Virus record (IMG/VR): IMGVR_UViG_3300043395_003072
Coordinates: 62,001 to 126,000 of that record
DNA length: 64,000 nucleotides
Origin: a virus
Direction: 5' to 3' (one strand)
Shown here: positions 16,809-24,879 of the stretch, piece after piece
How the letters are laid out: each line of letters starts with the position of its first letter
Numbering within the stretch: the first letter of the stretch is position 1
Notes under the pieces: generated by a model
Seen by the model: the letters and a program-made list of their open reading frames with translations, nothing else
The model's database searches: none
Told to the model about the DNA's origin: nothing
Made by a program: the position numbers and the translations under genes

Positions 16809-19211
16809 TTATAAGTATAAGTTGATTTGATTAGTGATTAATGGATTGATAGTTATAAAGTTAGCAAATCCTAATCCTGAACTATCATCATTATCTTCGC
16901 TAAAGAATTTAAATCCATTCTCCTTGCCTTTCAAGAAGTTTGGAAGATCTAAAGACATTCTTATGTCGTTTGATCTTATTGTTCTTCCTGTAGCTGGATC
17001 TGTCCCTGTAGCTTTGATTGTTACAAGCTTACCATAATAAAGCTTATATCCTGCAATCAAGTTACTCTTATCTGTGATTGAGCCTTGAGGTATCAGAATA
17101 TTATCATACCAAACATAATTATTTGCTATTCTACTTGGTTTTATTCTTACAAATAAGTCTTGGTCTTCATTATAACTGTAAGCAACTCTTTCAACTCCAT
17201 TACCATTAAATTCAATTTCATTTCGTTTAAATATTACAATTTCATTTGGGTTAAAAATATCTTCATATCTTTTCTTGTCTAGGAGAATAATCTCGTCTTT
17301 ATTAATCTTGTGAATTAAAAGTCTTCTTGAAACTAGAGAATCTTGATACAGATAAGCATACCCGTAGTTCCCTACTAAAGGTTGACAGATATCAAAGCTG
17401 TTAGCGACTTCATCATTTCTTTCCAAGACCTGATAAGTTTCATACTCCTCCTCATCTTCTATGATCTCTGAGAGCTTAATCTTTATTAACCTTGTTGAAT
17501 CATCTAGATCTTCGCCGATATCCCAGCTTTCAATACTAACTTTTCTTCCTAGATCCCCATAGTAGGGATCTGTTTTTAATACTTGGAACAAATAGAAATC
17601 ATCTAAAGAAGCGCTCAAACTACTCTCTTCTAACCTGACTCTTGAGCTGTTTCCTATATGTTCTATCTCTACATATTCAAATCTATCGTAATCTGAGTAG
17701 GGTACACTATAAGTTGTCTTTGCTTCTCCAAGCAAATTAGCGACTTTAGTTGAGCTTAAACTATCACCTTCAAACCTTCCGTACTCCGCTTCAAACTTAA
17801 TGTTAATACCTTCTACTGGTTTATCATTTCCATTTAATGCCGTTGCTTTTATTATTGAATAATCACCTTGTATGAATAACTTATCATACACATTCATACC
17901 TATTAAGTTTTTATCTGCCTCTAGTTTAATTTTAGCTAAATGCTTTTCTTGAGGAGATATCTCAAGAATCCCACCGCTATCAATTTTTTGATATGGCTTT
18001 ACATTTATATTGTTGTCCCAAAATAAAGATTCTTTAATTTCATAATCTATTCTTGGGTAGGCAGTATAACTTATATATAGATCTAAGCCTGAATCTAAAA
18101 CTAGGCTCTTCTTACTTATAGATACTTCAGAGCCTCTATTTAAAGTAGGCTCTCTATCTTGAGTATTTAAAATTAATTTATATTTAGTTTTTTCTTTATA
18201 TTCTAAATTATTATTAATAATTCCAGTCTCTGGCAAATCGTCGGTGCTTTCAAACAACTCTAAAGCAAAACCAAGATCTTCTTTAATAAAGACTTGTTTT
18301 GTCTGAAAAGTATTAAAGCTAATTTTCCCAGAATGTTTATCGACTACAAAGTTGTAATCTATCTCAGGCTCCTCATTGAATGAATCAATTTCTTTCAATT
18401 CAATAAATGTTGAAGAGTCTTTTATCATTACCAGCTTAATATCATCTATGGGGAAGTACTCAGTGTACCCAATACTCCTATTGGTGCTTCTTCCAATGAG
18501 CTCCCAGTTACTCTTGATAGCTTCTACTGTATCTGCTTGTTGATCTCCTATTTGGATTTCTCCAAGCTCTTGAAGTACTAAAGTTCTTTCAGCAAAATCT
18601 TCAGTAGGGCTTACATCTGAGAGGAATGAAAAGCTTCTTCCAGAGGCTTCTGGAGTATCATCATAATACCACCTATATGCTGGTATATTATTAAAACTAC
18701 TATCTCTCTTAAAAATACAAATCTCTACTGAATTTAACATTGCTAATTCTTCAAGTAATACTTGAGTAGTCTTTGCAACTTTTGAAGTAGAGTAATTAGA
18801 GAATAGCTTTTTATTAAAATGATAAATAGAATAAACGCCTGTTTCTAATTTAGGCACCCATTTATATCTGCTCGTTATATCTTTATAAGCTTCTATAGTT
18901 TTAATTTCGCATCCGCTAAGCACTCCCCCGTACCAGTGCTTAGCTTTAGTACCTTCTTCTAGATTATACTGGTAGCCTCCAACATGTTCATTAATACGAG
19001 TCTCTATATTCCTTAAATCTTGAGGAAATGTTTTATTCCAGAGCCAACCCTTAACACCAGCATACGTACCAGTTAGAGGATAGAACTCTTCTTCTGTTTT
19101 GATGTTAGATTTTATAGATACACTAACAGACTCTTCTACTGACTCTGTCTCATTACTACCTAAACCTTTAGTTATTAAGGTTGAGAATAGTCTTCTAGAT
19201 ATTAAAGACAT
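16809..19211 (-). CDS. Tail protein with bacterial Ig-like (Big_1-type) domain
   Basis: An 800-residue protein. Residues ~445-505 (IIKATALNGNDKPVEGINIK, then FEAEYGRFEGDSL and GEAKTTYSVP) match the invasin/intimin Big_1 pattern, in which V/IxAxxxDxxGxPVxGxxVxF is followed by a Gly-Thr-rich strand. The N-terminus has GVKGWLWNKTFPQDLRNIE and a Gly/Tyr region (HVGGYQYNLEEGTKAKHWYG). Big_1 domains work as rigid spacers in adhesins and phage virion proteins. The gene follows a small beta protein by 10 nt. Likely a structural or adhesive part of the baseplate rim. No enzymatic domain was seen. Confidence 0.58.
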   Translation of the reverse strand: MSLISRRLFSTLITKGLGSNETESVEESVSVSIKSNIKTEEEFYPLTGTYAGVKGWLWNKTFPQDLRNIETRINEHVGGYQYNLEEGTKAKHWYGGVLSGCEIKTIEAYKDITSRYKWVPKLETGVYSIYHFNKKLFSNYSTSKVAKTTQVLLEELAMLNSVEICIFKRDSSFNNIPAYRWYYDDTPEASGRSFSFLSDVSPTEDFAERTLVLQELGEIQIGDQQADTVEAIKSNWELIGRSTNRSIGYTEYFPIDDIKLVMIKDSSTFIELKEIDSFNEEPEIDYNFVVDKHSGKISFNTFQTKQVFIKEDLGFALELFESTDDLPETGIINNNLEYKEKTKYKLILNTQDREPTLNRGSEVSISKKSLVLDSGLDLYISYTAYPRIDYEIKESLFWDNNINVKPYQKIDSGGILEISPQEKHLAKIKLEADKNLIGMNVYDKLFIQGDYSIIKATALNGNDKPVEGINIKFEAEYGRFEGDSLSSTKVANLLGEAKTTYSVPYSDYDRFEYVEIEHIGNSSRVRLEESSLSASLDDFYLFQVLKTDPYYGDLGRKVSIESWDIGEDLDDSTRLIKIKLSEIIEDEEEYETYQVLERNDEVANSFDICQPLVGNYGYAYLYQDSLVSRRLLIHKINKDEIILLDKKRYEDIFNPNEIVIFKRNEIEFNGNGVERVAYSYNEDQDLFVRIKPSRIANNYVWYDNILIPQGSITDKSNLIAGYKLYYGKLVTIKATGTDPATGRTIRSNDIRMSLDLPNFLKGKENGFKFFSEDNDDSSGLGFANFITINPLITNQINLYL

Positions 19212-19221
19212 ATTTCATTCC

Positions 19222-19773
19222 TTATTTAGTAGGTCTTGGGCTTTTGTAAGTAAGTACTCTATGATAAGGGTTGCTATTAGTTGGCCCTCCGCTAGCTCCA
19301 AATAGATTGAACTTAGTGATTTCGTTTCCTTGAGAGTCTTTAATAACTAACTGGTTATTAGCTATTTGCCACTCACCTTCTTCTATATCAAGTAATCTGG
19401 TTACTAGAGCTTCTAAGTACTCAGCGCTAGCTAATATGCTATCAGCTTTTGTTTTAATAAGCTCTGCGCTAGCTTCTATACTCTCTGCAGTAGAAGGTAA
19501 GTAGTCGTGCCTTTCGAGCCTATTGATGATGTAACGCTCTCCAGGAGGAGTAGCTTCGCCAAGATCTATCTTAACTAGATAGCTATCCTCTGAAACCAGT
19601 GCCCAGTCAAAGCTATATTTATAAAAGCCATCACCCATCTCAGTAATGGTTGGAGTTGGCGTTAAAGATTGACCATTGCTTACTGCTTTGAATGTAGCAA
19701 AGCTAGGGCTTAGTCCATTTCCAACAACGCCGCCTACTTCTGCATATAGAGTATATGTAACTAGCTTGCTCAT
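19222..19773 (-). CDS. Small Ig-like/coiled-coil structural protein
   Basis: A 183-residue protein. The first ~85 residues form a beta sandwich (LTPTPTITEMGDGFYKYSFD, then YLVKIDLGEATPPGERYIIN), a module frequent in phage structural proteins. Residues ~95-130 are a helical stalk (SIEASAELIKTKADSILAS). The C-terminus (WQIANNQLVIKDSQGNEI, then KFNLFGASGGPT) is a short beta end resembling those of head or tail fibres. This three-part layout suits a trimeric adaptor that attaches larger fibres. It lies 10 nt upstream of the Big_1 protein gene and 1 nt downstream of a baseplate gene. Confidence 0.55.
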   Translation of the reverse strand: MSKLVTYTLYAEVGGVVGNGLSPSFATFKAVSNGQSLTPTPTITEMGDGFYKYSFDWALVSEDSYLVKIDLGEATPPGERYIINRLERHDYLPSTAESIEASAELIKTKADSILASAEYLEALVTRLLDIEEGEWQIANNQLVIKDSQGNEITKFNLFGASGGPTNSNPYHRVLTYKSPRPTK

Positions 19774-20571
19774 TTATTTCCCCCAATAAGTGTTTTGTTT
19801 TTCAAGAACTTTATTAAAAATCTTAGCACCTTTTTGAGTTAAATTTCCGGTTTCATCTTTTGATATATTCTCAAAGCTTAAATCATTTAAAGCAATAGCT
19901 TTAATAGGCAGCCATTTTAACTTGAAAGGAAAATCATCATAAGAAAAAGTTACTTCTCCATAACCTCTAGAACCTTTAATAAACAACTCATCTTCTTGTA
20001 TGTAAAAAGAAGAGTCATTAATTAATTCTATTTCAGTGGTTTCGCTAACCAGCTCTCCTTGAAAATCTTTTATTTCTGTAATCTTATCCTTAGGAAGTAA
20101 TGATTGGTAATTGTCTGTTTCGTACTTAAGATAGTTTCTTCTTGAATCTTGAGGCATCAAGTTTTCTGTTTTTAACAACTCCCAACTATCTGTATCATCA
20201 AGAACTTCAACTATAAAATATTCTTCTAGAATAGTCTTAAAATCTCTTAAGTATTTCAACTCTCTTAAAAGTTTCTTATAAAGAACCTCTTCTACTTCAT
20301 AAATTATTAATTCACTTGAAGTTATTTCTATATTTAAATTATTTAAATTCTCTTTTCTATTTATTAAAAATACATCTTTATCTTGTAAAGAAGTTAAATA
20401 GCCAAGAGATTTATAAAAAGAATCTTTCTCTTGAACTGATATTTGCAAACAAGCTTTTAAAGTTCTTTTAAAGAAGTTATCGATAGTTTCATTCGTCTCT
20501 CTTACTAGTCCATATTTTAAAGCAATTTCATCTAATGCAGTACTATTTCTATTTCTCTTTGCTTTAATCAT
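19774..20571 (-). CDS. Probable baseplate wedge-associated protein
   Basis: A 265-residue protein. The N-terminal ~90 residues are helical (LDEIALKYGLVRETNETIDN, FFKRTLKACLQIS), resembling the helical start of wedge or tail-protein-I-type proteins that follow baseplate J. The rest is beta-rich with an acidic centre. It overlaps the upstream 600-aa gene by 8 nt. By position (J, then this pair) it would lie in the baseplate arms linking wedge to fibres. No direct family match can be claimed. Confidence 0.5.
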   Translation of the reverse strand: MIKAKRNRNSTALDEIALKYGLVRETNETIDNFFKRTLKACLQISVQEKDSFYKSLGYLTSLQDKDVFLINRKENLNNLNIEITSSELIIYEVEEVLYKKLLRELKYLRDFKTILEEYFIVEVLDDTDSWELLKTENLMPQDSRRNYLKYETDNYQSLLPKDKITEIKDFQGELVSETTEIELINDSSFYIQEDELFIKGSRGYGEVTFSYDDFPFKLKWLPIKAIALNDLSFENISKDETGNLTQKGAKIFNKVLEKQNTYWGK

Positions 20572-22366
20572 ACGACACCTCTTCTAGAATAACACCGTTA
20601 TCTATACTTACTTCTATACTATCGTACTTCTCTAAAGTAACTCCCTCCCCACTCTCGTAATCAAAAAGAAAATAATCTTTATATTCTTTTATTTTATATA
20701 CGCTTTGATTATTCTCTTCAAACTTAATTACAAACAAATCGTTACTTATACCTTCATAAAAAATTCCAAAGTTCTCTCCTGAAAAACCAGTTTCAATACT
20801 ATACTCTGGTAAAGAATATTCGCACATCATACTATAATTATTTATATAAACCTCATACTGTTCTGTATTTGCAGTGTATGAATTTAATTTTGTTACAAGA
20901 TCTTCTATCTCAAAAATACTTTGGTTTTTTATTTGTAATAAAAGTAAATCTTTTGTTTCTGTTGTAAAAGATATTATATGGAAATTAATTTGCCCTATAC
21001 TATCAAAATAATTTTCAAATTCAAAAGAGTCTGCGTTTTCAAAAACATCAGCTCTATCTCTACCTTGAAACAAATGAATTGAATTTCCCCAAGAATTGTC
21101 TTCTTGCAAAGAGCTGTAAACTCCATTTTTTTCTTTTAAAACTATATAATTTACAACTGGACCTTTTGGTCTTTCTAAATAACCATAAATTTTTGCTGTT
21201 TCATATAAACTTACTTGCTGTCTAATGCTCTCTAATGAGAAATCAATAAGTTTAGTTCTTCTTAAAATGCTTTGATTAAAGCCTGTTTTTCCAATTTTAT
21301 AAAATCTAATTACTCCTGAACTATCAATTGTTGTAAGTTTATTTCTTACAGTATCAAAACAATAATCAACAATATCAAGGTTTTCTCCTGAAGTACCAAG
21401 TAGTGTTTGAGAAAATAGTATGTCCTGAAATGCTTCAGGAGACTCTATGTCTGCTACCCTGTATTTATTTCCCATATCGTAATATCGATATATATAATCC
21501 AAATATGTAACTTCGTTTTCTTTTCTTAATTCAAAGAAACCTTTATTTTCTATCAAAGAGTTATTCTTATTAACCCTGTCTGATTTTTCTACAAACAAAG
21601 AATAAGTATATTCTTTTGCTTGTATATTATAAGGCTTTATATAAACTTCTATCTCTCCATCAAAACCTTCTCTTTCAATACTTTTGCCACCTTTAATATT
21701 GAACTTAGGCTCTCTTTTTAAAGCCTTTATTTCTTTAAAATAATTCTTAGTTTCATAGAATCCGTCATCTTTTATAAAGATGGTTTCTTCTATCGGAAAA
21801 TCTGCAATGTTTGTCCCTCTTATAGTTATAAAATAATTATAATCGAACTTTTCTTTTGTTCTTGAATCATAATAGTAGTCACTGTTTTTTATATTAAAAT
21901 AAACTTTATAGATTTTATTATTAAAGTTCCAAGATTCTTCTTTTGTTTTTTCTTCTTTGTTAAAAGAGGTTATTTTAAAATCTATTCTTGTATCATGTAT
22001 TTCAATTTCAGTTCTTGTTGGATATTCCAGGCATAACTGTTCGTAAGAATTGCTTTCTCTTAATAGGACACTGTTCTCTCCAACAACACCTGTAATAGCA
22101 ATACTTGAATACTCTTTATTTTCCTGTGTATGCCTTACGTATTCATCAGAATCGCTTAAATTAAAATTCCAAAGATGCCCGGGCTCTGCAATTGGTTTAC
22201 CTTCTAAAGTTTTTAATTGATCTTGCATTCTTAAGCTAGATACTCTTATTAACTCTATCGACTCTCCGATACTATCCAATACTCTTCCTCCTACGGAAGA
22301 ATCATCTCTCCTTATAGTACTCCAGAGTGGAAATCTGTTTCTAATTGATTGTCCAATGAAGCTCAT
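20564..22366 (-). CDS. Baseplate protein, tail-protein-I-like N-terminus
   Basis: A 600-residue protein directly downstream of baseplate J with a 4-nt overlap. The N-terminus (NRFPLWSTIRRDDSSVGGRV, then LDSIGESIELIRVSS) is a helical segment in the position where P2-like phages have tail protein I, which links J to the fibres. The rest is beta-rich and Tyr/Phe/Asp-rich, with no enzyme motif. It is far longer than P2 I (~180 aa), so it may be a fusion of a wedge-binding part and a fibre-docking part. The position-based call is moderate. Confidence 0.5.
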   Translation of the reverse strand: MSFIGQSIRNRFPLWSTIRRDDSSVGGRVLDSIGESIELIRVSSLRMQDQLKTLEGKPIAEPGHLWNFNLSDSDEYVRHTQENKEYSSIAITGVVGENSVLLRESNSYEQLCLEYPTRTEIEIHDTRIDFKITSFNKEEKTKEESWNFNNKIYKVYFNIKNSDYYYDSRTKEKFDYNYFITIRGTNIADFPIEETIFIKDDGFYETKNYFKEIKALKREPKFNIKGGKSIEREGFDGEIEVYIKPYNIQAKEYTYSLFVEKSDRVNKNNSLIENKGFFELRKENEVTYLDYIYRYYDMGNKYRVADIESPEAFQDILFSQTLLGTSGENLDIVDYCFDTVRNKLTTIDSSGVIRFYKIGKTGFNQSILRRTKLIDFSLESIRQQVSLYETAKIYGYLERPKGPVVNYIVLKEKNGVYSSLQEDNSWGNSIHLFQGRDRADVFENADSFEFENYFDSIGQINFHIISFTTETKDLLLLQIKNQSIFEIEDLVTKLNSYTANTEQYEVYINNYSMMCEYSLPEYSIETGFSGENFGIFYEGISNDLFVIKFEENNQSVYKIKEYKDYFLFDYESGEGVTLEKYDSIEVSIDNGVILEEVSYD

Positions 22367-23604
22367 ACAAGCTGCTCCTCTACGGTAATCTCAAGTATTC
22401 CAAAAGATATTCTTTCTTCTCGCCTTACCGTATAGCTTGTACTTAATAGCTCTTGTTTCTCTTCAGGAAGGAATCCTTCTCTATCTGTTTTTCTTATATA
22501 AATATTTTCAAATAAATTACTGTTTGAGTTTCCAAAACCAACTATGTTTGAATCTTTAAATTCTCTTTTTATTATTGAAGATATTTCGATAAAAGAAATA
22601 GTTTTAGTAAATTCTTTTTCTTTAATTGTTTTTATAATAAAACGTCTTGCATTTTCTTTTGCTCTTATTTTCTCAATTTCACTAATTCCAGCTTTTACAA
22701 AAACTCTAATATTAAAATCAAAGTAAACTTTTATCCCATTGCTTACGATTATTCTTTGTCCTGGTATTTTTAATTCATTTAATCTTTTTTCTAAAAGATT
22801 ATTTATGTTTCTGCCGGACTCTCTACCGCTTCCAAATAGAACTACCCCTGTAGTTCCTATTCCATAATAAGAAGGTATTACCTCCAGATCCAAAACTCCA
22901 GGAAGCTCTAATGCTTTTAAAGTAATCGCGTCAATGTTTAAATTAACTTTAGCTTGTAAGTAATTTGAGATTCTAAATCTTAGAGAGTCATCGGATTCTA
23001 TATCTGACCCCGATACAATTGGAAATGTGTTACTTATCTTTAAATAACCATTAATCGACTCCGTATAGTTCGTATAGTTGTGATAAATTAAACTATCACT
23101 ATCTACATTATACGAACTTCCAACATTAAACGCTTCTACGTTGCAATAAGAAATTCTATCGTTAGCATTCAATATAGTATCGGTTACTAACCTATATACA
23201 ATGCTATTTGTACTATTAACTATCTCGGTAGAGATTAATGTTCCTGCAGGAATAGAAATGCTATTCCCTGAATTTATTGTTCCGAAAGAGCCAGTAGTTG
23301 TATAAAAATATACATTTCTTTCTCTACTGTCAGAAAAAGCAAACGTAGCAGGCTTCCTACTTATCCCATACATATTGAATGCTAAACTATCTAAATCTAA
23401 ACCCGAAGCATTCGATACTTGAATACTATTATAGACTTGAGAAATCTCTCTTCTCATCGATACTAGTTCACTACCTACTACATCTCCTATTAAATTAGAA
23501 GTTGAGTCTTGAGAAGTGTTTGACTCTCCGAGTCTACTTTTTATTCTATTAGATAGATTTCTTTTTAGGACAGATTCATTTTCATTAGATATTATCCTAG
23601 CCAT
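22363..23604 (-). CDS. Baseplate J-like (gp6/gp47-type) wedge protein
   Basis: A 413-residue protein matching the baseplate J family: a helical N-terminus (NLIGDVVGSELVSMRREISQ), then a beta barrel with NSISIPAGTLIST at ~115-125, a YNVDSDSLI loop, a DDSLRFRISNYLQAK helix and ALELPGVLDLEVIPSYYGIG followed by GVVLFGSG. These are the typical order and motifs. J proteins form the wedge ring that triggers sheath contraction. The downstream end overlaps the next gene by 4 nt and the start overlaps the gp25-like gene by 13 nt, the usual pairing gp25-J. The length is within the family range. Confidence 0.87.
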   Translation of the reverse strand: MARIISNENESVLKRNLSNRIKSRLGESNTSQDSTSNLIGDVVGSELVSMRREISQVYNSIQVSNASGLDLDSLAFNMYGISRKPATFAFSDSRERNVYFYTTTGSFGTINSGNSISIPAGTLISTEIVNSTNSIVYRLVTDTILNANDRISYCNVEAFNVGSSYNVDSDSLIYHNYTNYTESINGYLKISNTFPIVSGSDIESDDSLRFRISNYLQAKVNLNIDAITLKALELPGVLDLEVIPSYYGIGTTGVVLFGSGRESGRNINNLLEKRLNELKIPGQRIIVSNGIKVYFDFNIRVFVKAGISEIEKIRAKENARRFIIKTIKEKEFTKTISFIEISSIIKREFKDSNIVGFGNSNSNLFENIYIRKTDREGFLPEEKQELLSTSYTVRREERISFGILEITVEEQLV

Positions 23605-24035
23605 CCTAAACTCTCTTTCGGATTTAAAAATCTTTGAGCGATTTTATTAACTCTTGTATCATAGTTAAAGTTAAGAATTAAATCATTGCCATACTTATCT
23701 TTCCTATATACTCTTAAAAAGAAATCTAAAGTTAGTCCATTCCCTGGTAACTCTAAAATTTCTACTTCATTTATGCTAAGTAAACCGTCTGATATTAAGA
23801 CTCTGAATATCTCAGACTTTATATACTCAATCATATCTCTAGTTAATCTTTCCCCTCTAAATGAATCTAAAGAAGCAAATAGAACTGAATTGGAGTCCCA
23901 GTCGCTTGATGAGCACTGTAGTCTTCTTAGAATAGTATCTATGAGTATCTGGTTGTAATCGTCATTTATTATTTCTAAAGAATTGTTCTTCGTTAGAAAA
24001 AAATCTAAATCTTCAGTTAGCTTAATATCCTTCAT
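23592..24035 (-). CDS. gp25/gpW-like baseplate wedge protein
   Basis: A 147-residue protein with the gp25-like pattern: an N-terminal strand (DIKLTEDLDFFLTKNNSLEI), then NDDYNQILIDTILRRLQC with the hydrophobic/Arg helix in which family members carry IxxRLxTxxGEW, and a final beta part (GLTLDFFLRVYRKDKYGN). gp25-like proteins nucleate sheath polymerisation on the baseplate and resemble sheath C-terminal domains. Immediate linkage with baseplate J supports the call. A few bases overlap its neighbours on each side. Confidence 0.78.
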   Translation of the reverse strand: MKDIKLTEDLDFFLTKNNSLEIINDDYNQILIDTILRRLQCSSSDWDSNSVLFASLDSFRGERLTRDMIEYIKSEIFRVLISDGLLSINEVEILELPGNGLTLDFFLRVYRKDKYGNDLILNFNYDTRVNKIAQRFLNPKESLGWLG

Positions 24036-24376
24036 GATAAAGCTCCAGCTACCAAAGCGTAAGTTGTACTTATATTTATTAAGTTTGGTATTTCATAAAC
24101 GATTGGCATATCAAAAGTTTTTCTAGGAGTCATATTAGTTAAGCCTGGTAAATAATCTGCAGGTAAAGATGACTGTCTATGTAGGGGGCCAGTTACTGTT
24201 AAGGTGTTCAAGTATAAAGCATTGCCAGGACCAGGCTGAATATTAATTCCTTTAGGAGTTACTTCAATCGCAGCCATCTTTGATTGCCCACTAAATAAAG
24301 CTACAGTTTGAAAATCTAAGAAAATGCCACCGAGGCACATCTCATTAAATTGAGCTTTTAAGATTTTGCTTTTCAT
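24032..24376 (-). CDS. Small baseplate-region protein, unknown
   Basis: A 114-residue protein, beta-rich, with Gly/Pro turns (KGINIQPGPGNALYLNTLTV, TGPLHRQSSLPADYLPG) and no charged coils. It is encoded between the hub-like giant gene and gp25, where many myophages encode a spike or PAAR-type tip. No PAAR motif (repeated PAA/RxGD) or HxH was found, so spike identity cannot be claimed. It overlaps both neighbours by 4 nt. Confidence 0.5.
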   Translation of the reverse strand: MKSKILKAQFNEMCLGGIFLDFQTVALFSGQSKMAAIEVTPKGINIQPGPGNALYLNTLTVTGPLHRQSSLPADYLPGLTNMTPRKTFDMPIVYEIPNLINISTTYALVAGALS

Positions 24377-24879
24377 TTTTCAAACCTAAACCAAGTTTCA
24401 CCTGGTCCTTGTGATTTATTGTTCATAAAGTTTCTGATCGTACTCGTTGGATTTACATTGATTCCTCCAAAACCACTAGTTGAAATATACGTATTACAAA
24501 GTTCGTCCTGGTAATAGTTATTTACACCAATCCCTATCTCCAGTCTTGCATACATTATATCTTTTTTACTTGAGCTTTTAGAGTGGATTATACAATTCCT
24601 ACCAATGATATTCTCATCCACTCCATACACCATCCTAAGCATATCATAACTTTCTCTCCAATAAACTGCATTTACTTCTGCTAGTTCTTTAATCCCTACA
24701 ATAAAAAATATTCCGCTATAAAAAGACTCACTATAATATTTTGATTTAGGATTATGAGCTCCGCAAATATCTAAAACAACCCCACTATAAGACTCTTCTG
24801 TTTTCTGTTTTGATTGAATTAAAAAATCACTAGACTGTTGTTCTTTAGAAATAACAGATTTTCTTCCGAATCTTGCCAT
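24373..24879 (-). CDS. Baseplate-region protein, unknown
   Basis: A 168-residue protein. It starts with a basic Ser/Gln-rich leader (MARFGRKSVISKEQQSS), followed by a compact beta-rich domain (YSGVVLDICGAHNPKSKYYS, ESFYSGIFFIVGIKELAEVN, ARLEIGIGVNNYYQDELC) that could be an OB-type barrel like those on central hubs. The tail is Gly/Asn-rich. It lies 1 nt from the hub-like giant gene, in the position of small central hub or spike adaptors. Function is inferred only from position. Confidence 0.5.
   Translation of the reverse strand: MARFGRKSVISKEQQSSDFLIQSKQKTEESYSGVVLDICGAHNPKSKYYSESFYSGIFFIVGIKELAEVNAVYWRESYDMLRMVYGVDENIIGRNCIIHSKSSSKKDIMYARLEIGIGVNNYYQDELCNTYISTSGFGGINVNPTSTIRNFMNNKSQGPGETWFRFEK

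Noticed and set aside
24032-24376. PAAR-type tail spike tip
   Set aside because: Position fits, but the repeated PAAR-type Pro/Gly/Asp turns and metal-binding His are missing.
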